A DNA stretch of 64,000 nt from Garcia nutans. Its lineage: Eukaryota; Streptophyta; Magnoliopsida; Malpighiales; Euphorbiaceae. The notes under the pieces are model-generated. The model saw nothing but the letters and a program-made list of their open reading frames with translations, was not told the origin of the DNA and made no database searches. Positions 1 to 10,686 of the stretch are shown here, one piece after another. The stretch covers positions 23,578,001-23,642,000 of the forward strand of contig CANTUV010000024.1 in the NCBI GenBank assembly GCA_947685225.1, given 5' to 3'. Position numbers and translations under genes: made by a program. Position 1 is the stretch's first letter, and every line of letters begins with the position of its first letter.

Positions 1-2
1 AT

Positions 3-341
3 CTGCCACGACATCATTCTTCCAGGAAAATACTCCATCCTGCTTCTTCATATGTCAACTGGATTGACTGGATTTGCTCACGAGCTATGATTAACATTCG
101 TTGGTTGGTACCTTGGTGGAAGATTACCCATGTCACCATTCGGACGCATCTGATGTATGTTTCTCTTGCTGCTCTTTGTCGAGGTACTTGAATTGATCCT
201 CATCGACTTGACTGCCAGTATGGAGCCGAGCCTCGAGGTTCTGAGTTTACTCCTGATTTGGACCTGCCTCGTCTAGCTGAAGCTTTCTTGGATTAATTGA
301 AGCAAAGTTGGCCTGCATGCTATACTTATCGTCTTCCATAG
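3..341 (+). pseudogene. Antisense DUF7745-like gene fragment (C-terminal part) in Tat1
   Basis: One plus-strand frame (codons from base 3) reads as plausible protein up to a TAG at 339-341. It includes INIRWLVPWWKITHVTIRTH and ends in YTYRLP. The same protein, with the same end, occurs at 37275-37658 in Tat2. The pattern of a WxxPWW block followed by a VPL/SL segment, a Y/I-D-P motif and a Q-Y-G segment resembles the C-terminal half of plant DUF7745 proteins, which are related to the plant mobile domain family. Two in-frame stops (near 190 and 295) show decay. It lies antisense to the Tat pol, where Tat elements are known to carry extra ORFs. The family name is from memory of its motifs, not from a search. 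Confidence 0.5.
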
Positions 342-589
342 ATTTTGCATTTGTCAATTCTTTTAAATAAAATGATGTTAGGATGAACAACAACAATAAT
401 AAAAATAAAAGATGTTTTCTTTCCTTTTATAATTTGTCATCACCTTTCGCCATTATGTTATTTATTTTATCCTAATGTTGATATTATTTTGAAATAGTGT
501 ACATAGAATAATTTTAATATTAACTTTATTTATTAAACTGGGGAACAACCAAACATGAAGCCAGCATACACAAGATCACTCCTATAGCC
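342..589. other. Non-coding AT-rich stretch downstream of the antisense fragment
   Basis: AT-rich DNA without a credible reading frame. The first part (about 350-490) has a related copy at about 37670-37790 in Tat2, so it belongs to the Tat element and is probably the 3' UTR of the antisense gene. I see no other structure. Confidence 0.6.
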
Positions 590-735
590 AATCAGCCCTT
601 TGGGGTTTTCTAATTGACAATTTTCTCATTTAGCCCTAATTATTTCCTAACCTGCCCTTTTGGGTTTTCAGAACTAGTGGACTGCTCTAACTTTTGCCTA
701 GGCTACCCTTTTTGGGTTTTCAACCTAGTGAGCTC
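590..735. repeat. Direct repeats of 50-65 bp in the Tat1 3' region
   Basis: Three degenerate units, each centred on CCCTTTTGGGTTTTCAG-like cores near 596, 655 and 706, separated by text such as CTAACTTTTGCCTAGG. Similar blocks lie at 26221-26425 and 37880-38020 in Tat2. Each core contains TTTTCAG, which resembles a plus-strand splice acceptor. Confidence 0.75.
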
Positions 736-865
736 TCTTTTTTTTATATACATAAAATCTCTTCAACCTATCAATATTTACTGGCTCACTAAACTCGTTC
801 CCATCCATGTCTGACAGCTTGACTGCACCCTAATTCATGACTTGCTTCACAACATATGACCCTTC

Positions 866-1892
866 CTAACTAGGTCTAAACTTCTCTCTTGGATCAGGGA
901 CACTAGGCTTACACTGCTTCAATACTAAGTCTCTGAGTTTAAATCTCTTGATCTTAACCCTTTTATTATAGGCCCGAGCTATCTTTCTCTGATACAGCTG
1001 ATGATGATACAGTGCTTTTAACCTTCTCTCTTTTAACAAAGCCAACTGTGTGTATCTACTCACTACCCATTCTGTCTCAGGCAATTTTGCTTCCATGACC
1101 ACCCTCAATGATTTGATCTCAATATCAATCGATAACACTATTTCCATCCCATAAACCAAGAAAAACAGTGTTATTGTAACACTTGTTCTGTATCTCCATA
1201 AAGCAAAAGGAAGCATCTCTGACCAATCCTTGTACGTCTTAGTCATCTTAGACAGAATATGCTTAATTGTCTTATTTGTTGGTTCCACTGTGCCATTAGC
1301 CTTCCGTCTAAGAGGAAGATCGGTGATGATGGATTTGGTTCTTTGAGAATAAGTCATTAACTACTCCTTGAAACTGCATCCCATTGTTCGATATCACACT
1401 ATGTGGGACCCCATACTTATAAATGAGATTCTTTTCAATAAACCTAGACATTTTCCTTGCCCCCAACTTGTTGAAAGATTTGGCCTCAACCCATTTTGCA
1501 AAATATTCCTCTACTACTATAATGAAATGGTGACCGTTGGAAGCCGTTAGATGTATCTCTTCTATAATGTCAATACCCCAAGTTGCAAAAGGCCAGGGTG
1601 AAGACATAGAATGCAATTCTTCAGAAGGCACATGATTTAAATTACCATGCATCTGACATTGCTGGCAATTCTTCATAAAATCTATACAATCTCTTTCCAT
1701 GGTCAACCAATAATAGCCTTGTCGAATTATCTTTTTTACTAGGGCTAGCCCATTCATATGGGGTCCACAACTTCCCATATGTATTTTCGACATGATCTGC
1801 TCAACTTTGGACTTCCTTAAACATCTCAAGTGCACCCCATTAGGCCATCTTCGATACAACTCTCCATAAAAGTGATGTATTGTAAGGACCAT
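866..1892 (-). pseudogene. Tat1 integrase, frameshifted, second catalytic Asp replaced
   Basis: This is the integrase end of pol, which inserts element cDNA into the host genome. Two overlapping minus-strand frames (1308-1892, then 866-1357) carry it. In order I see the zinc-binding HHCC region (ending in FMKNCQQCQ), the first catalytic Asp in WGIDII, the second site as SNNGMQF where SDNG is expected, and the catalytic Glu in GTVEPTNKTIKHIL. The C-terminal part runs to about 866. A frameshift near 1310-1357 separates the second and third catalytic positions. The homologous Tat2 copy at 38098-39276 keeps SDNG, so the Asp to Asn change is specific to Tat1 and would abolish catalysis even without the frameshift. 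Confidence 0.9.
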
Positions 1893-2512
1893 CGCCTTAT
1901 GGCTCTTCTATCTTCCTTTGTTGCCCCCAACAGGTATTCCTTATTCTCCAAGAACCATCTTATGGTTTCATACCATGCAACATGGTCTGTATCAGTTTTT
2001 ATGATTGTTTCATATTCATAGCAAGGAGTTGATGAACTGGACAAAACCAGAGGCATAAGAAATAAGTTGACAGGATTTTCCCACACCGAAGCCAATGTGG
2101 CTAGGGCATCAGCCATCTGGTTTTCTTCTCTTGGTGAGTGTGTAAATCTACACTCCTTAAAATTCTTCTTCATCATAGTCAAATAATCGTGGTATGGTTT
2201 TAACTTCTTTTCTTTTAACTCCTACTCTCCATTCACTTGAGATACCAGTAACAATGAATCACCAAAGACTTGCACCTTATCCACCTTCATTATCATCAGG
2301 GTTTCCAAGCCAAAGATACATGGTTCATACTCCACCATATTATTGGTTGCCCTAAACTTCAACTTCTTAGATAGAGGAATGAGTTCCTCTTTAGGTGATT
2401 CTAGTATTACCCCCAAACCTGTTCCTTTTCTATTTACTACTCCATCAAAATATATCTTCCATCCTTTTACCTCTATGGCCTCCAAATGTTCATTAGGAAA
2501 TTCCAAGACCAT
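1826..2512 (-). pseudogene. Tat1 archaeal-type second RNase H and linker to integrase
   Basis: Frame 2222-2512 contains WKIYFDGVVNRKGTGLGVIL, a TNNMVEYE segment and FGDSLLLVSQVNGE. These are the core strands and acidic positions of the archaeal-type RNase H that Tat elements carry in addition to the usual RNase H. The linker continues in frame 1826-2182 (FTHSPREENQMADALATLAS), which is the conserved end of that domain. The canonical ACIYGL helix is altered to PCIFGL. A frame break near 2185-2222 separates the pieces. Presence of this domain is the main reason for assigning the element to Tat rather than Athila. The same block occurs in Tat2 at 63178-63858. Confidence 0.9.
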
Positions 2513-2620
2513 TTCCTCACTGTCCTGCAGTGGTTGCTAAGCTAGGAGTTCTGCTACTGCTCTACCTTTGATGGTTTTCTTGGTTACATATTTAATCTCA
2601 AATTCTTCTAAAATTATCAA

Positions 2621-3752
2621 TCATCGGTCGTATTTCCCAATCAATGAGTGTGTCTCCCTTAAATACTTCACTGGATCCAAATTGGAAATTGCTTGCACAC
2701 TATGAGATTGAAAGTAATGCCACAACTTCTTAGAAGACCAAACCACATCTATACAGGTCTTTTCAATGATACTATACTTAATCTCATAAGGTAGGAGCTT
2801 TCTACTCAAATAATAGACTGCATGACCTTGATTCATTTGCTTGGGCTAGCATAGCTCCTATTGATTCTTTCTTAACTACTAAATATAGTGATAAGGTTTA
2901 CCGGGTTTAGGTAGTTTCAAAACATGTGGATTCAGCAAAAACTCTTTTATATGCTCAAAGGCCTTTTGATACTCTTCATTCCACTTGATTGGCTGGTTTT
3001 TTTTAAGCAATTTAAAGATAGTTTCACAGATTGTGGTAAGCTTTGCTATGAACCTGCTAATGTACTGCAATCGTCCAATGAACCCCCAAACTTCCTTCTC
3101 TATCTTAGGGGCTGGCATATCCCTAATTGCCTTAACCTTATCAGGGTCAATTTCAATACCATTTAGGCTAATCACATGTCCCAATATTTACCTAAAGTAA
3201 CTCCAAACACATAATTCTTTAGATTCAACCTGAGATTATACTTCACTGCTTTCTCAAAGAATATCTCTAGGTTTTGGAAATGTTGTTCTCTTGTATCAGA
3301 CTTTACCATCATATCATCAACATAAACCTCAACTTCCTTATGCATCATGTCATGAAACAAAGTAATAGCCATCCTCTGGTAAGTTGCTCTAGAATTCTTT
3401 AACCCAAATGACATCACCCTATAACAAAATATACCCCATGTAGTAATGAAGGCAGCTTTAGTTTTATCCTCTTGGGCCATTAACACTTGGTTGTATCCTA
3501 AAAATTTATCTACGAATGAGTATAGCATGCTAGAGGCTGCACTATCAATAAGGACATCTATATGGGGTAAAGGAAAGTCATCCTTAGGGAAGCCTTATTC
3601 AAGTATCTATAGTCCACACAAACCCTAACTCTTCCATCTTTCTTTGGCACGGAAACTATGTTGGCTAGCCAATCTGGATAATCTATCACTTCAAAGAACT
3701 TTACTTGTATCTGCTTAGTGACATTTTCTTTGATTAATTCTACCCATTTCAA
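2621..3752 (-). pseudogene. Tat1 reverse transcriptase and RNase H, broken
   Basis: Minus-strand frames 3558-3752, 3172-3528, 2879-3184 and 2621-2836 together cover RT and RNase H. The RT N-terminal block has DYPDWLANIVSVPKKDGRVR followed by VCVDYRYLNKA. The palm has the catalytic YVDDMMVKS. The connection has GHVISLNGIEIDPDKVKAI and GRLQYISRFI. The RNase H part has YYLSRKLLPYEIKYSIIEKT. At least three frame changes or stops interrupt it. The FVDDM/YVDDM catalytic box itself is intact, so inactivation is due to frame damage rather than loss of the active site. Confidence 0.92.
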
Positions 3753-3816
3753 TCTTAATCATCTAAGATTTTGTTTGATAGGTTTCATGTGAGTGTAAGT
3801 GGGAATCAGTGTTCAA

Positions 3817-4743
3817 CTATATCTCGATCAATTCCAAGCATATCCTCATAAGACCAAGCAAAGGCCTCTTCATTTTTTTAAATATTTTTTCTAATCTCTC
3901 TCTCTCATCAAGACTAAGTTCGGATGCTATGCTAATATTTTTAGGATCATCGGTTGTTCCAAAATTTAATGATTGTGTATCAACAGAGTCAATATTAAAA
4001 ATGCTCATGTAACCACTATTTGAATGTATGCAACCATCAGAAAAAACATAACACAAGTAAGCAAAAACAAACTTTATTACATTCAATTTGGAAAAGAAAA
4101 CATCATCATCCTCATACAAAGCAGACAAATTAAAATCAAAATCAAAATTAACATCAATGTTCTCATCATAAACTAAAAGATCCTCAAATTGTTCTTCGAT
4201 GAGGACAACAATTTCCTCTGGAGTCTTCTGAATCTTCAGGGCTACTTTTTTCTTCTCTTTTAGGCTAGGCTCTTTGTCTGTTGGCAGGTCAAACTTTTCC
4301 TCTTCATGTTCCACCAGTTCAGCAACATCAGCAAAGATCTCGAACCTAGGGATCATCTTTCCCAAGAACATGATAGGCTCAGGTTTTCCTTATAGTGGTC
4401 CCAGCTCTGGTGCTTTGATAAATATTTCTTCAAGTGAAGGAAAGCTCATCTTCTCATTCTTTCTTATCGAAACACTTTCATTTGCTTCATCATATGCTAA
4501 CCATTTCTTGGAAGTTTGAGTCTTGAAATCTAGTAGCTCAGTTACACCTATCTTCCCCTTTCCAAGGGTAGTATCGGGTAGATAGTTCATTTTCTTTATC
4601 ATAGCCAGAATTCTAGAACCCATCATTTCATTATCAAAAACATCCACTTGAAAACCATTGAGAGGCCTCTCGACCATCAAATCATTTACTACTTCATTAT
4701 TCTCAACCTCGATAACCACAGTTTCATCACCATTTGGAAACAT
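3817..4743 (-). pseudogene. Tat1 pol linker between protease and RT
   Basis: Two minus-strand frames (4390-4743 and 3817-4371) separated by one stop. The text is acidic and low in recognisable domains. It begins just after the protease with a MFPNGDETVVIEVENNE segment, matching the spacer that Tat and Ogre proteins carry between protease and RT. It ends with a LSLDERERLEKIF segment just before the RT. I assign no activity to it; position and composition are the only evidence. Confidence 0.75.
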
Positions 4744-4794
4744 GATCTTCTGATGAAGTGTAGAAGGAACTCCACCAAGAGGATGAAACCAGAG

Positions 4795-5325
4795 TCATCC
4801 TAATAACAATGTGAAAGTGACAAGTATATCTAAAACCACAAACTCAACCATGGATTCAATTGGACCAGCCTTCACAATAGCTTTAAAAGTTCCCTTAGCA
4901 TGCCTCTTAGTATTATCATAAGCCCTAATGGTTACCTCAGTTGGGCTTAGATCCCTTATTGACATAGCAAGCTTTGGCAAGATCTTAAGTGGGCAGACAT
5001 TTATGGCAAACCCATCATCTGAAAATGACACCATTCCAATATCAACTTCGCCCTTCTTCTGGACATCTTTACACTTCATCACTCCCTTAGATTTCACAAA
5101 ATCAACCAACTCGTATGGTATTAAAGAAGTGGAAATCGACATGCTATCCAAAGCTTTGGCCATAGTTTCATGGTGTTTGTTGGATGTAGCCAATAGATCC
5201 CAGATGCTAGCACTTGCTTGGGTCCTTTTCAATTGCTTAAGGATTGTCATCTTCATCTTCTTTTGCTTCTTTTTCAGCATCCTTTCCCTTGTTAGTTTCT
5301 GCTTTCTTTGGTGGTGGCCTTGCAT
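4795..5325 (-). pseudogene. Tat1 aspartic protease region
   Basis: The frame contains FSDDGFAINVCPLKILPKLA, then TEVTIRAYDNTKRHAKGTFK and a VVLDILVTFTLLLG end. In Tat elements the protease active site is normally D-N/T-G-S-S/A-L-N-V followed by PL. Here the core reads D-D-G-F-A-I-N-V, so the serine/threonine after Asp-Gly is lost although the surrounding fold is recognisable. The domain processes the gag-pol polyprotein. It lies between the gag zinc-finger region and the pol linker, in the expected order. Confidence 0.8.
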
Positions 5326-5380
5326 AAGGCTTACCAGAGCATGTGTTTAATACCTTATCCTCTTTAGGCTGGAACCAAGT

Positions 5381-6862
5381 CTAGTCCTCCTTCTTTGATT
5401 CGAAATCATTATCACTATTTGTTGAATCCCAGAACTCGCTTGTAGCACAGATAGCCACTTCCTTTCCAACCACAACTTGCTCCATCTTACTTAGCACAAC
5501 TTCTTCTTTAGTAGCCTCTCCATCCACGTCTTGGAAAGAAGACATGACAAAATTTTCATGCAAACATCCTCCAATCATGAAAGTTGTCGACGGTGGTACT
5601 CTATTGAATCTTGGCAACGGATTGTCCTTTGTGCTAGGAATGTTGGGTTTAGGAAACTTCCCACTATCAATCAAATTCTAGATCTCATGCCTCAACCTCA
5701 AACATTTGTCCGTCTCATGCCCTTGCATTTGATGGAATTGACAAAATACCTTGGCATTGAAGTTAGATGGTAGAGGATCTGGTAAAGGGCGAGGAATCGA
5801 GGGTTGTAACAATCCTTTCTTTTGTAGCTTATTAAGAACCCAAGACAATGGCTTTCCCAACTCCTAAAATTGCCTCCTTCCTCCTTGACAAGTTGTGTTA
5901 ACATCGACTGCTTTTTGTGTGCTCTGATTGCCAGACTAGTAGTTTCTTTTCTCATTTCTTCTTGCATAAAAATTGTTCTTCTCTCTTTCTCATCCTTCTA
6001 TTTGCAAGCCAGCTTGAATGAAATCTTTAAAATCTCTAATAAGTGTATACGACATCCTTTCACGAAGAGTAGGTAGCACCCCTCTCACGATCATCATAAT
6101 CTGATCTAATTCATTGGGCATTTTCTTGAGCAATGTAGATTTATTTCTCCACCTTTTCATGTAATCAACAAAGTTATCATTTGGTCTTTGCCTAATTTAT
6201 TCAACTTCCATCAAAGTAACCTCCAACTCAGCATTATACCCATACTACTGGATGAAGCCTTTATGTAGTAGATCCCAGCTCTTTTGAGTACCATCCTCTA
6301 AGGTGTTGACCCAATTCTGGACAACAGGGTCCAATGAAAGCATAAAGTACCTTAGAGTTTGAGCCTTAGTAGCTCGGGCAGTCTACATAGCAGTGATGTA
6401 TTGTTTCATATAGAGATGAGGATTCCCAGTTCCATCAAATTTGGCAAAGGAAGGCATCTTGAATGCGTATGGGACTTCTTCATCTTGTTTAAACAACTTG
6501 TCCACCTCTGACATCTCTTCAGTTTTCAGCTTCTTTTCAAACTTCTTTTCCAAATCGACAATCAGCTTCTCAACATCTGAAGTTTTAGTCTTTTCCACAG
6601 CTGATCTTTCCACAACCTTCGATTCTTTCTTCTTGTCTTGAGGATCTTGGAAGTATTGAGAACAGTCATCATCATCATCAATGACTACCTTATCATCATT
6701 GAAGGCTACTTTGTCAACTTTATCCTTCCCTTTGTCCTTCTTCTTAGTACTAGTAGAAGCCTTAGCAGTGTGCCCCAAAAGTGCAGCCAGTTGGCTCTTC
6801 ATAGTCTCAGTCAGGGCCTCCTTTAGTTCTTCCATCTTGGCATTGAGGGCGTCGTCCATCAT
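5381..6862 (-). pseudogene. Tat1 gag, broken into several frames
   Basis: The start is taken at the tandem ATG codons ending at 6862. The first frame (6383-6862) has a Met-rich start, a Lys-rich stretch (STKKKDKGKDKVDKV), an acidic run and the capsid-type segment PSFAKFDGTGNPHLYMKQYI, typical of plant Ty3/gypsy gag. Continuing frames run to 5698 and 5678 with several stops. A degenerate zinc-binding motif, VFCQFHQMQGHETDKC, is in frame 5678-5860 and is followed by a C-terminal tail in 5381-5674. Gag forms the virus-like particle core. At least two frame changes and three stops make it non-functional. Confidence 0.85.
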
Positions 6863-8035
6863 CCTTTAAATCTATTTGGGCTCCATTGCTTTTGGTGAGA
6901 AGCTAACTGAGTTGCTACTAGATTCTATGTCACTTACATAGGTTGGGTTGTCGTATGCTCTTGAATTGTTGTGCTCCAGGTCTGTGAGCTAGAAAGGATC
7001 AATGACATGTAATGCAATGCGTGTATGCAAGTATGCACAAGTAATCAAACAATCAAGGACAATTAGGATTTTCCTTTCAACTTTATAACTTCCACACACG
7101 AATGGTGAGTCTCTTTTCCTAGGTATATAGTCAACAAAATATCAACATGGGACATCTTATTTTCGAAAAATTCCCTCGTACGATTTTAACCAATAGTTAT
7201 ATTTTCAAACTTAGAAGTCAGTCCATGATAATTCTCATTAATTAGGCTTTAATCATTTGAATCTCAACTAAAATAACTTTTATGATATATTAGATTAAAA
7301 CTAAATTAAGAGGTTTATCATAAATAGATTTCCCATTTGAAAAAATAACTAATGGTTCATGCCAAAAACAAGCCCATGATTAATAATTCTTGGTATAAAC
7401 TAGGCTCACAATTGATTTTTGGTATTTTATAATTGACATAAATAATTTGTAAGCTATTTTTAAGAAAAAGTTTGTATTTTTTGAAGTGAAAAATAATTTT
7501 GTTTCAAAGCCTTTGGGGTTTTAAGTTTGGGTCATAAGTTGGAAGAAGATTTTTGACCCATCTTGAAAAGTTTTATGTCCAAAGACCATCTTGAAGATTT
7601 TGAAAATTATTTTGGTCTTTTGGATTTAAAAGAAAAATTATTTTGAGCTTACAATATAATTAGGTCATATTTGAAAAGGATCAAACCAAATAAGACAGGG
7701 TTCAATCCAAGATGAATTAATCAGAGTCAAATAACAAGCATTTGGGGTAAAAATCTAAGGAAAGTAACTAGGCCAATTACATGAGCTTTAGTCTTTGGGT
7801 TAGAAAGTTTAGGCTCCCATAGCAAGTATATACCAAAAGGTATAAGGCTATGAGTGGTCATGCCATGCTCGATCTCCATACCTTAAGTGAAAGTATGGTA
7901 TCCCTTACATAACACAACATAGGTAGCAACGGGCATCCTAGTTCACGCACACAATGCAATCTAAATGATGCAATGGATAATAACATAATAAGAAAGAATA
8001 AAATAATATAAAGACCAGCAGAATCAACTTCTCTA
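6863..8035 (-). other. Tat1 5' untranslated leader
   Basis: About 1.2 kb between the primer site and the gag start on the minus strand. I see no credible ORF; the short frame at 7858-8085 overlaps the LTR boundary and has no family features. Long leaders are usual in Tat elements. No repeats stand out. Confidence 0.6.
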
Positions 8036-8054
8036 GTCCCTAGTGGAGTCGCCA
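8036..8054 (-). other. Tat1 primer binding site, tRNA-Arg type
   Basis: On the minus strand the sequence reads TGGCGACTCCACTAGGGAC, one base after the end of the 5' LTR. It matches the primer site of Ogre and other Tat elements, which pair with the 3' end of a tRNA-Arg. It fixes both the orientation and the inner LTR edge. Confidence 0.85.
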
Positions 8055-8794
8055 CTGTGAGCGGGGATTTTCCTCCCACTTCCATGTGGAATGGTTCTTT
8101 GCGACTTCGACACTGTTAGGCTCAGGGCCTTAGAGAATACGAGCATAAACCCGGAGAAAATGGAGTTGCCACCTGGACTGGTAGGGAAAGAAAAGGGCAT
8201 ATGACTCGATTCCTAAGGAATCCCCAACCCCCTAATGGGTTCAGAAAGTTGGATACGTACGGGGAAGGTGAGAATAACCCAGCACCCCATAACGCCCAGT
8301 TCATTGGAATCGACCTCCTTTTTAGGTCTAAATATTATTAAATTCTTAAATATTATAATATAATCCATAATACATGCAATTATCAAAATAAATAAACATC
8401 CATCACTTTATTAAAATGAAGTAAACAAAACAAGAACCCATCCATAGATGAAAACATACCTTTTACAATGTCCAATATCTAAAAATAAATAAAATAGGAC
8501 ACCCACCATTTAGTAAAAATATGCCATTTACGTTAATCCAAAATTCAAAATAAATTAAATTACATTGGAACTTAATTAATGAGGTACCCACAAAGTGAAA
8601 ACATACCTTTTACATATTGAAACTAAAATAATTAACATTAAAATAATTAATGAAATGAATTAAACCATTCAAATATTTATGATAATAAAATCAAATCATC
8701 CATCATAAAACTTCAATAAATATTATAAATATGTATTAATAAGTTAAATAATTAAATCTACACTTAAATATTATATTAAGTAATAGATATACAA

Positions 8795-9150
8795 ACTAGG
8801 GTTTTAGTAACATGAACTAAGATTTTTAGGGTTTTAGAAAACAAAGTTAGGGTTTTAAGATTTTTAGAAAACAAAGCTAGGGTTTTTTAAAATTAAGGTT
8901 TAGAAAATAATAAATTAGAGATTTGGATATTGAATTAGGATTTTTAAATTTTTGAAAATAATTTAGGGTTTTGGATATTGAATTAGGGTTTTGGAACTTT
9001 GGAAAATAGATTAGGGTTTTATTTTTAGAGAAATAGAGTTTAGGGTTTTGGAACTTTATAAAGCAGATTTAGTATTAAGCTATTGGATATTTAGGTTTTG
9101 TGGTTTTACAGTTTTAGGATTTTATGTTTATAGGATTAGGGTTTTAGATG
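8795..9150. repeat. Interspersed telomere-like AGGGTTTT motifs in the Tat1 LTR
   Basis: More than ten AGGGTTTT(A) cores separated by short A-rich text. They resemble the plant telomere unit TTTAGGG but are not in a regular tandem array. A matching cluster lies at 11395-11665 in the Tat2 LTR, so it is a feature of the LTR family. Confidence 0.75.
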
Positions 9151-9619
9151 ATTAAATTAAAGTTGCTACTTTAAATTAAGCACTAGTGTTAATAAATATG
9201 AGATGAGTCTGTTGGATGAAAGAAATAGTTTATGCTTCGATTTATAAACATGCAACTAGGGTTTCAGTAATTTGAGCTACGAGACTAAACAATATTTTAG
9301 ATAAGCACACTACCGTGATGATGTTTTCAAAAACAATCATGGCTATTAATTAAATGAATTGAATTAGAAAATTGCGCCTGTGTTTGAAGGCTCCACCACA
9401 ATTGAATGGTTTGAATTCTGGCTAAGTAGAAACAAAGACAACATGCTATTGCCTTTGGAGCATTTTTGTTCCTTGCTCTTGCTTTTGGTGTTGCTGAAAA
9501 AATTGTCCGATCCTTAATTTTGTGTTAAACTCTCTTATTTATAGGCAAACAAGACCAACCCCAACACTAATCCGAATCTACACCGAAATAGGAGATTAAT
9601 AAGCACTTAGTGGCCAGTG

Positions 9620-9680
9620 GCGAATTGGCCATGCCAATTCGCAGCAGGCTTAGGCCTGTGGAGAATCGGGCTGCCGATTC
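9620..9680. repeat. Palindrome module in the Tat1 LTR
   Basis: Arm GCGAATTGGC (9620-9629), loop CAT, arm GCCAATTCGC (9633-9642): a perfect 10 bp stem. Then GAATCGG (9663-9669), loop GCTG, CCGATTC (9674-9680): a perfect 7 bp stem. A short CAGGC/GCCTG stem lies between them. The Tat2 LTR has a comparable module of different sequence at 12253-12349 and 24628-24676. Confidence 0.85.
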
Positions 9681-9696
9681 GTCGGGTCGAGTCACT

Positions 9697-9945
9697 ATCA
9701 AATTAATATTATTTATTATTATTTATTATTATATTTTATTATTTATTTTATTATTATATTTTATTATTATAAAACAAAAATAAAATAAAAATTATATTTT
9801 TATTATTATTATATAAAATAAAATAAAATAAAAATTATATTTTTTCCTTTTTTTCTTTATTATTTATTATATTAATAAAATAAAATAAATATTATAGTTT
9901 TTCTTTTTCTTTTTTATTATTTACTATTATATTATTATGTGTTGA
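9697..9945. repeat. AT-only microsatellite-like tract in the Tat1 LTR
   Basis: Runs of TTATTATTA, TTTATTT and AAAATAAAAT with a few interruptions. Simple-sequence DNA inside the LTR. Confidence 0.85.
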
Positions 9946-10078
9946 GATTTTAATATTGCACCAGACTTATTTTAAGTTTGCAAAATTATTCTGGACTATT
10001 TTAAACATTTAGACTTGACCTTACCTTCTTTTAATTAGGGTCGAACTGGATTTGGTTCAAAATTAAGGGTCTACACTG

Positions 10079-10478
10079 GCATATACATTAGACATCACAT
10101 CCATGCCAAAAAACATTAGGATGCATGCTCAGGGCGGATATGATGTCAAACGATATCTTCTTTAACCTGCTAAGTCATGCACACAATTTATTCGGGAGCA
10201 GCTCTTGAATTTCGAAGTTTCACCTGTTGGTGTTGGAGGACTTCCTGAAGGAGAAGAAGAAAAAGAGGAAGAGGAAGAAGAGGAAGAAGGAAATGATGGT
10301 GGGGAGTCATTTTCCCCTCCTTGTGGTGATTCTAATGCCGACACTTCTCAGGTGAATGCCAACATATTGTCTGTCATAAATGCTCATTCTTAATTTGTTT
10401 TGACTCTCTTTATGATATTTGCAGGCTACTGATTCCTTTTGTTATGAAGCTGTCCCATTGTATGCTACTTTAATTTAG
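10079..10478 (+). pseudogene. Spliced 3' end of an unidentified host-like gene
   Basis: A plus-strand frame runs from the Tat1 LTR edge, with one TAA at 10163-10165, through CTQFIREQLLNFEVSPVG and a Glu-rich stretch to a CAG/GTGAAT donor (exon end 10351). A 73 bp AT-rich intron (10352-10424) ends in TTTGCAG, and the frame continues as ATDSFCYEAVPLYATLI to a TAG at 10476-10478. Intron size, phase 0 junction and the continuing frame look like a real plant terminal exon pair. I do not recognise the protein. It could be a host gene cut by Tat1, or part of another element's antisense gene. The acidic run is low complexity and not diagnostic. Confidence 0.4.
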
Positions 10479-10686
10479 TGGCAATTCTCTCTGTTTGCTC
10501 CTTCTTCTTATCTTGATATGTCATCTTATCCCAGGACTTTGATTTAAATTACCTAATCTGTCATCCTATTTCATGTTGATTTATGCTGCATGTATGCATG
10601 AAAATGTATGGGTTACCTTTTCCTTGTCTGGCCAATAGTGGATACTTGAGGAATAGAATAAAAATTTGCAAAAAGAATTAACTACC
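10479..10686. other. Non-coding spacer between gene tail and Tat2
   Basis: Pyrimidine-rich then AT-rich DNA. It could be the 3' UTR and flank of the gene tail at 10079-10478. The last five bases before Tat2 are CTACC; the matching TSD would lie beyond the window. Confidence 0.4.

Larger units (their letters stand above)
1..10075 (-). mobile_element. Tat1: Ty3/gypsy Tat-lineage retrotransposon, decayed, 3' end outside the window
   Basis: Reading the minus strand from right to left gives 5' LTR, tRNA-Arg-type primer site, gag, protease, RT, RNase H, a second archaeal-type RNase H, integrase, a repeat block, and a host-like gene fragment in the opposite orientation. A second RNase H between RNase H and integrase, a tRNA-Arg primer and an antisense extra gene downstream of pol are known marks of the Tat lineage (Ogre, Grande, Retand relatives). 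All coding parts carry stops and frameshifts, so the element is dead. The 3' LTR must lie left of base 1. TSDs cannot be checked because the left end is missing. Confidence 0.9.
8056..10075 (-). repeat. Tat1 5' LTR (2020 bp)
   Basis: On the minus strand the LTR starts TGTAGACC (at 10075) and ends CTCACA (at 8056), a TG...CA structure. It abuts the primer site on the left. Its first and last few hundred bases are recognisably related to the split Tat2 LTR (10687-12354 and 24628-24934), including the block at 8092-8340 against 10705-10965. It contains interspersed AGGGTTTT motifs, a long TTA/TTTA tract and a palindrome module. Confidence 0.88.

Noticed and set aside
7858..8304. Two minus-strand ORFs around the Tat1 LTR edge
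   Set aside because: They cross the LTR/primer-site boundary and have no homologous frame in Tat2.
8795..9150. Interstitial telomere
   Set aside because: The motifs are irregularly spaced and recur in the homologous LTR at 11395-11665, so they belong to the element.
10205..10393. Glu-rich ORF taken as a small acidic protein
   Set aside because: The frame continues better through an upstream exon and a splice donor at 10352; the ORF end at 10393 lies inside the proposed intron.
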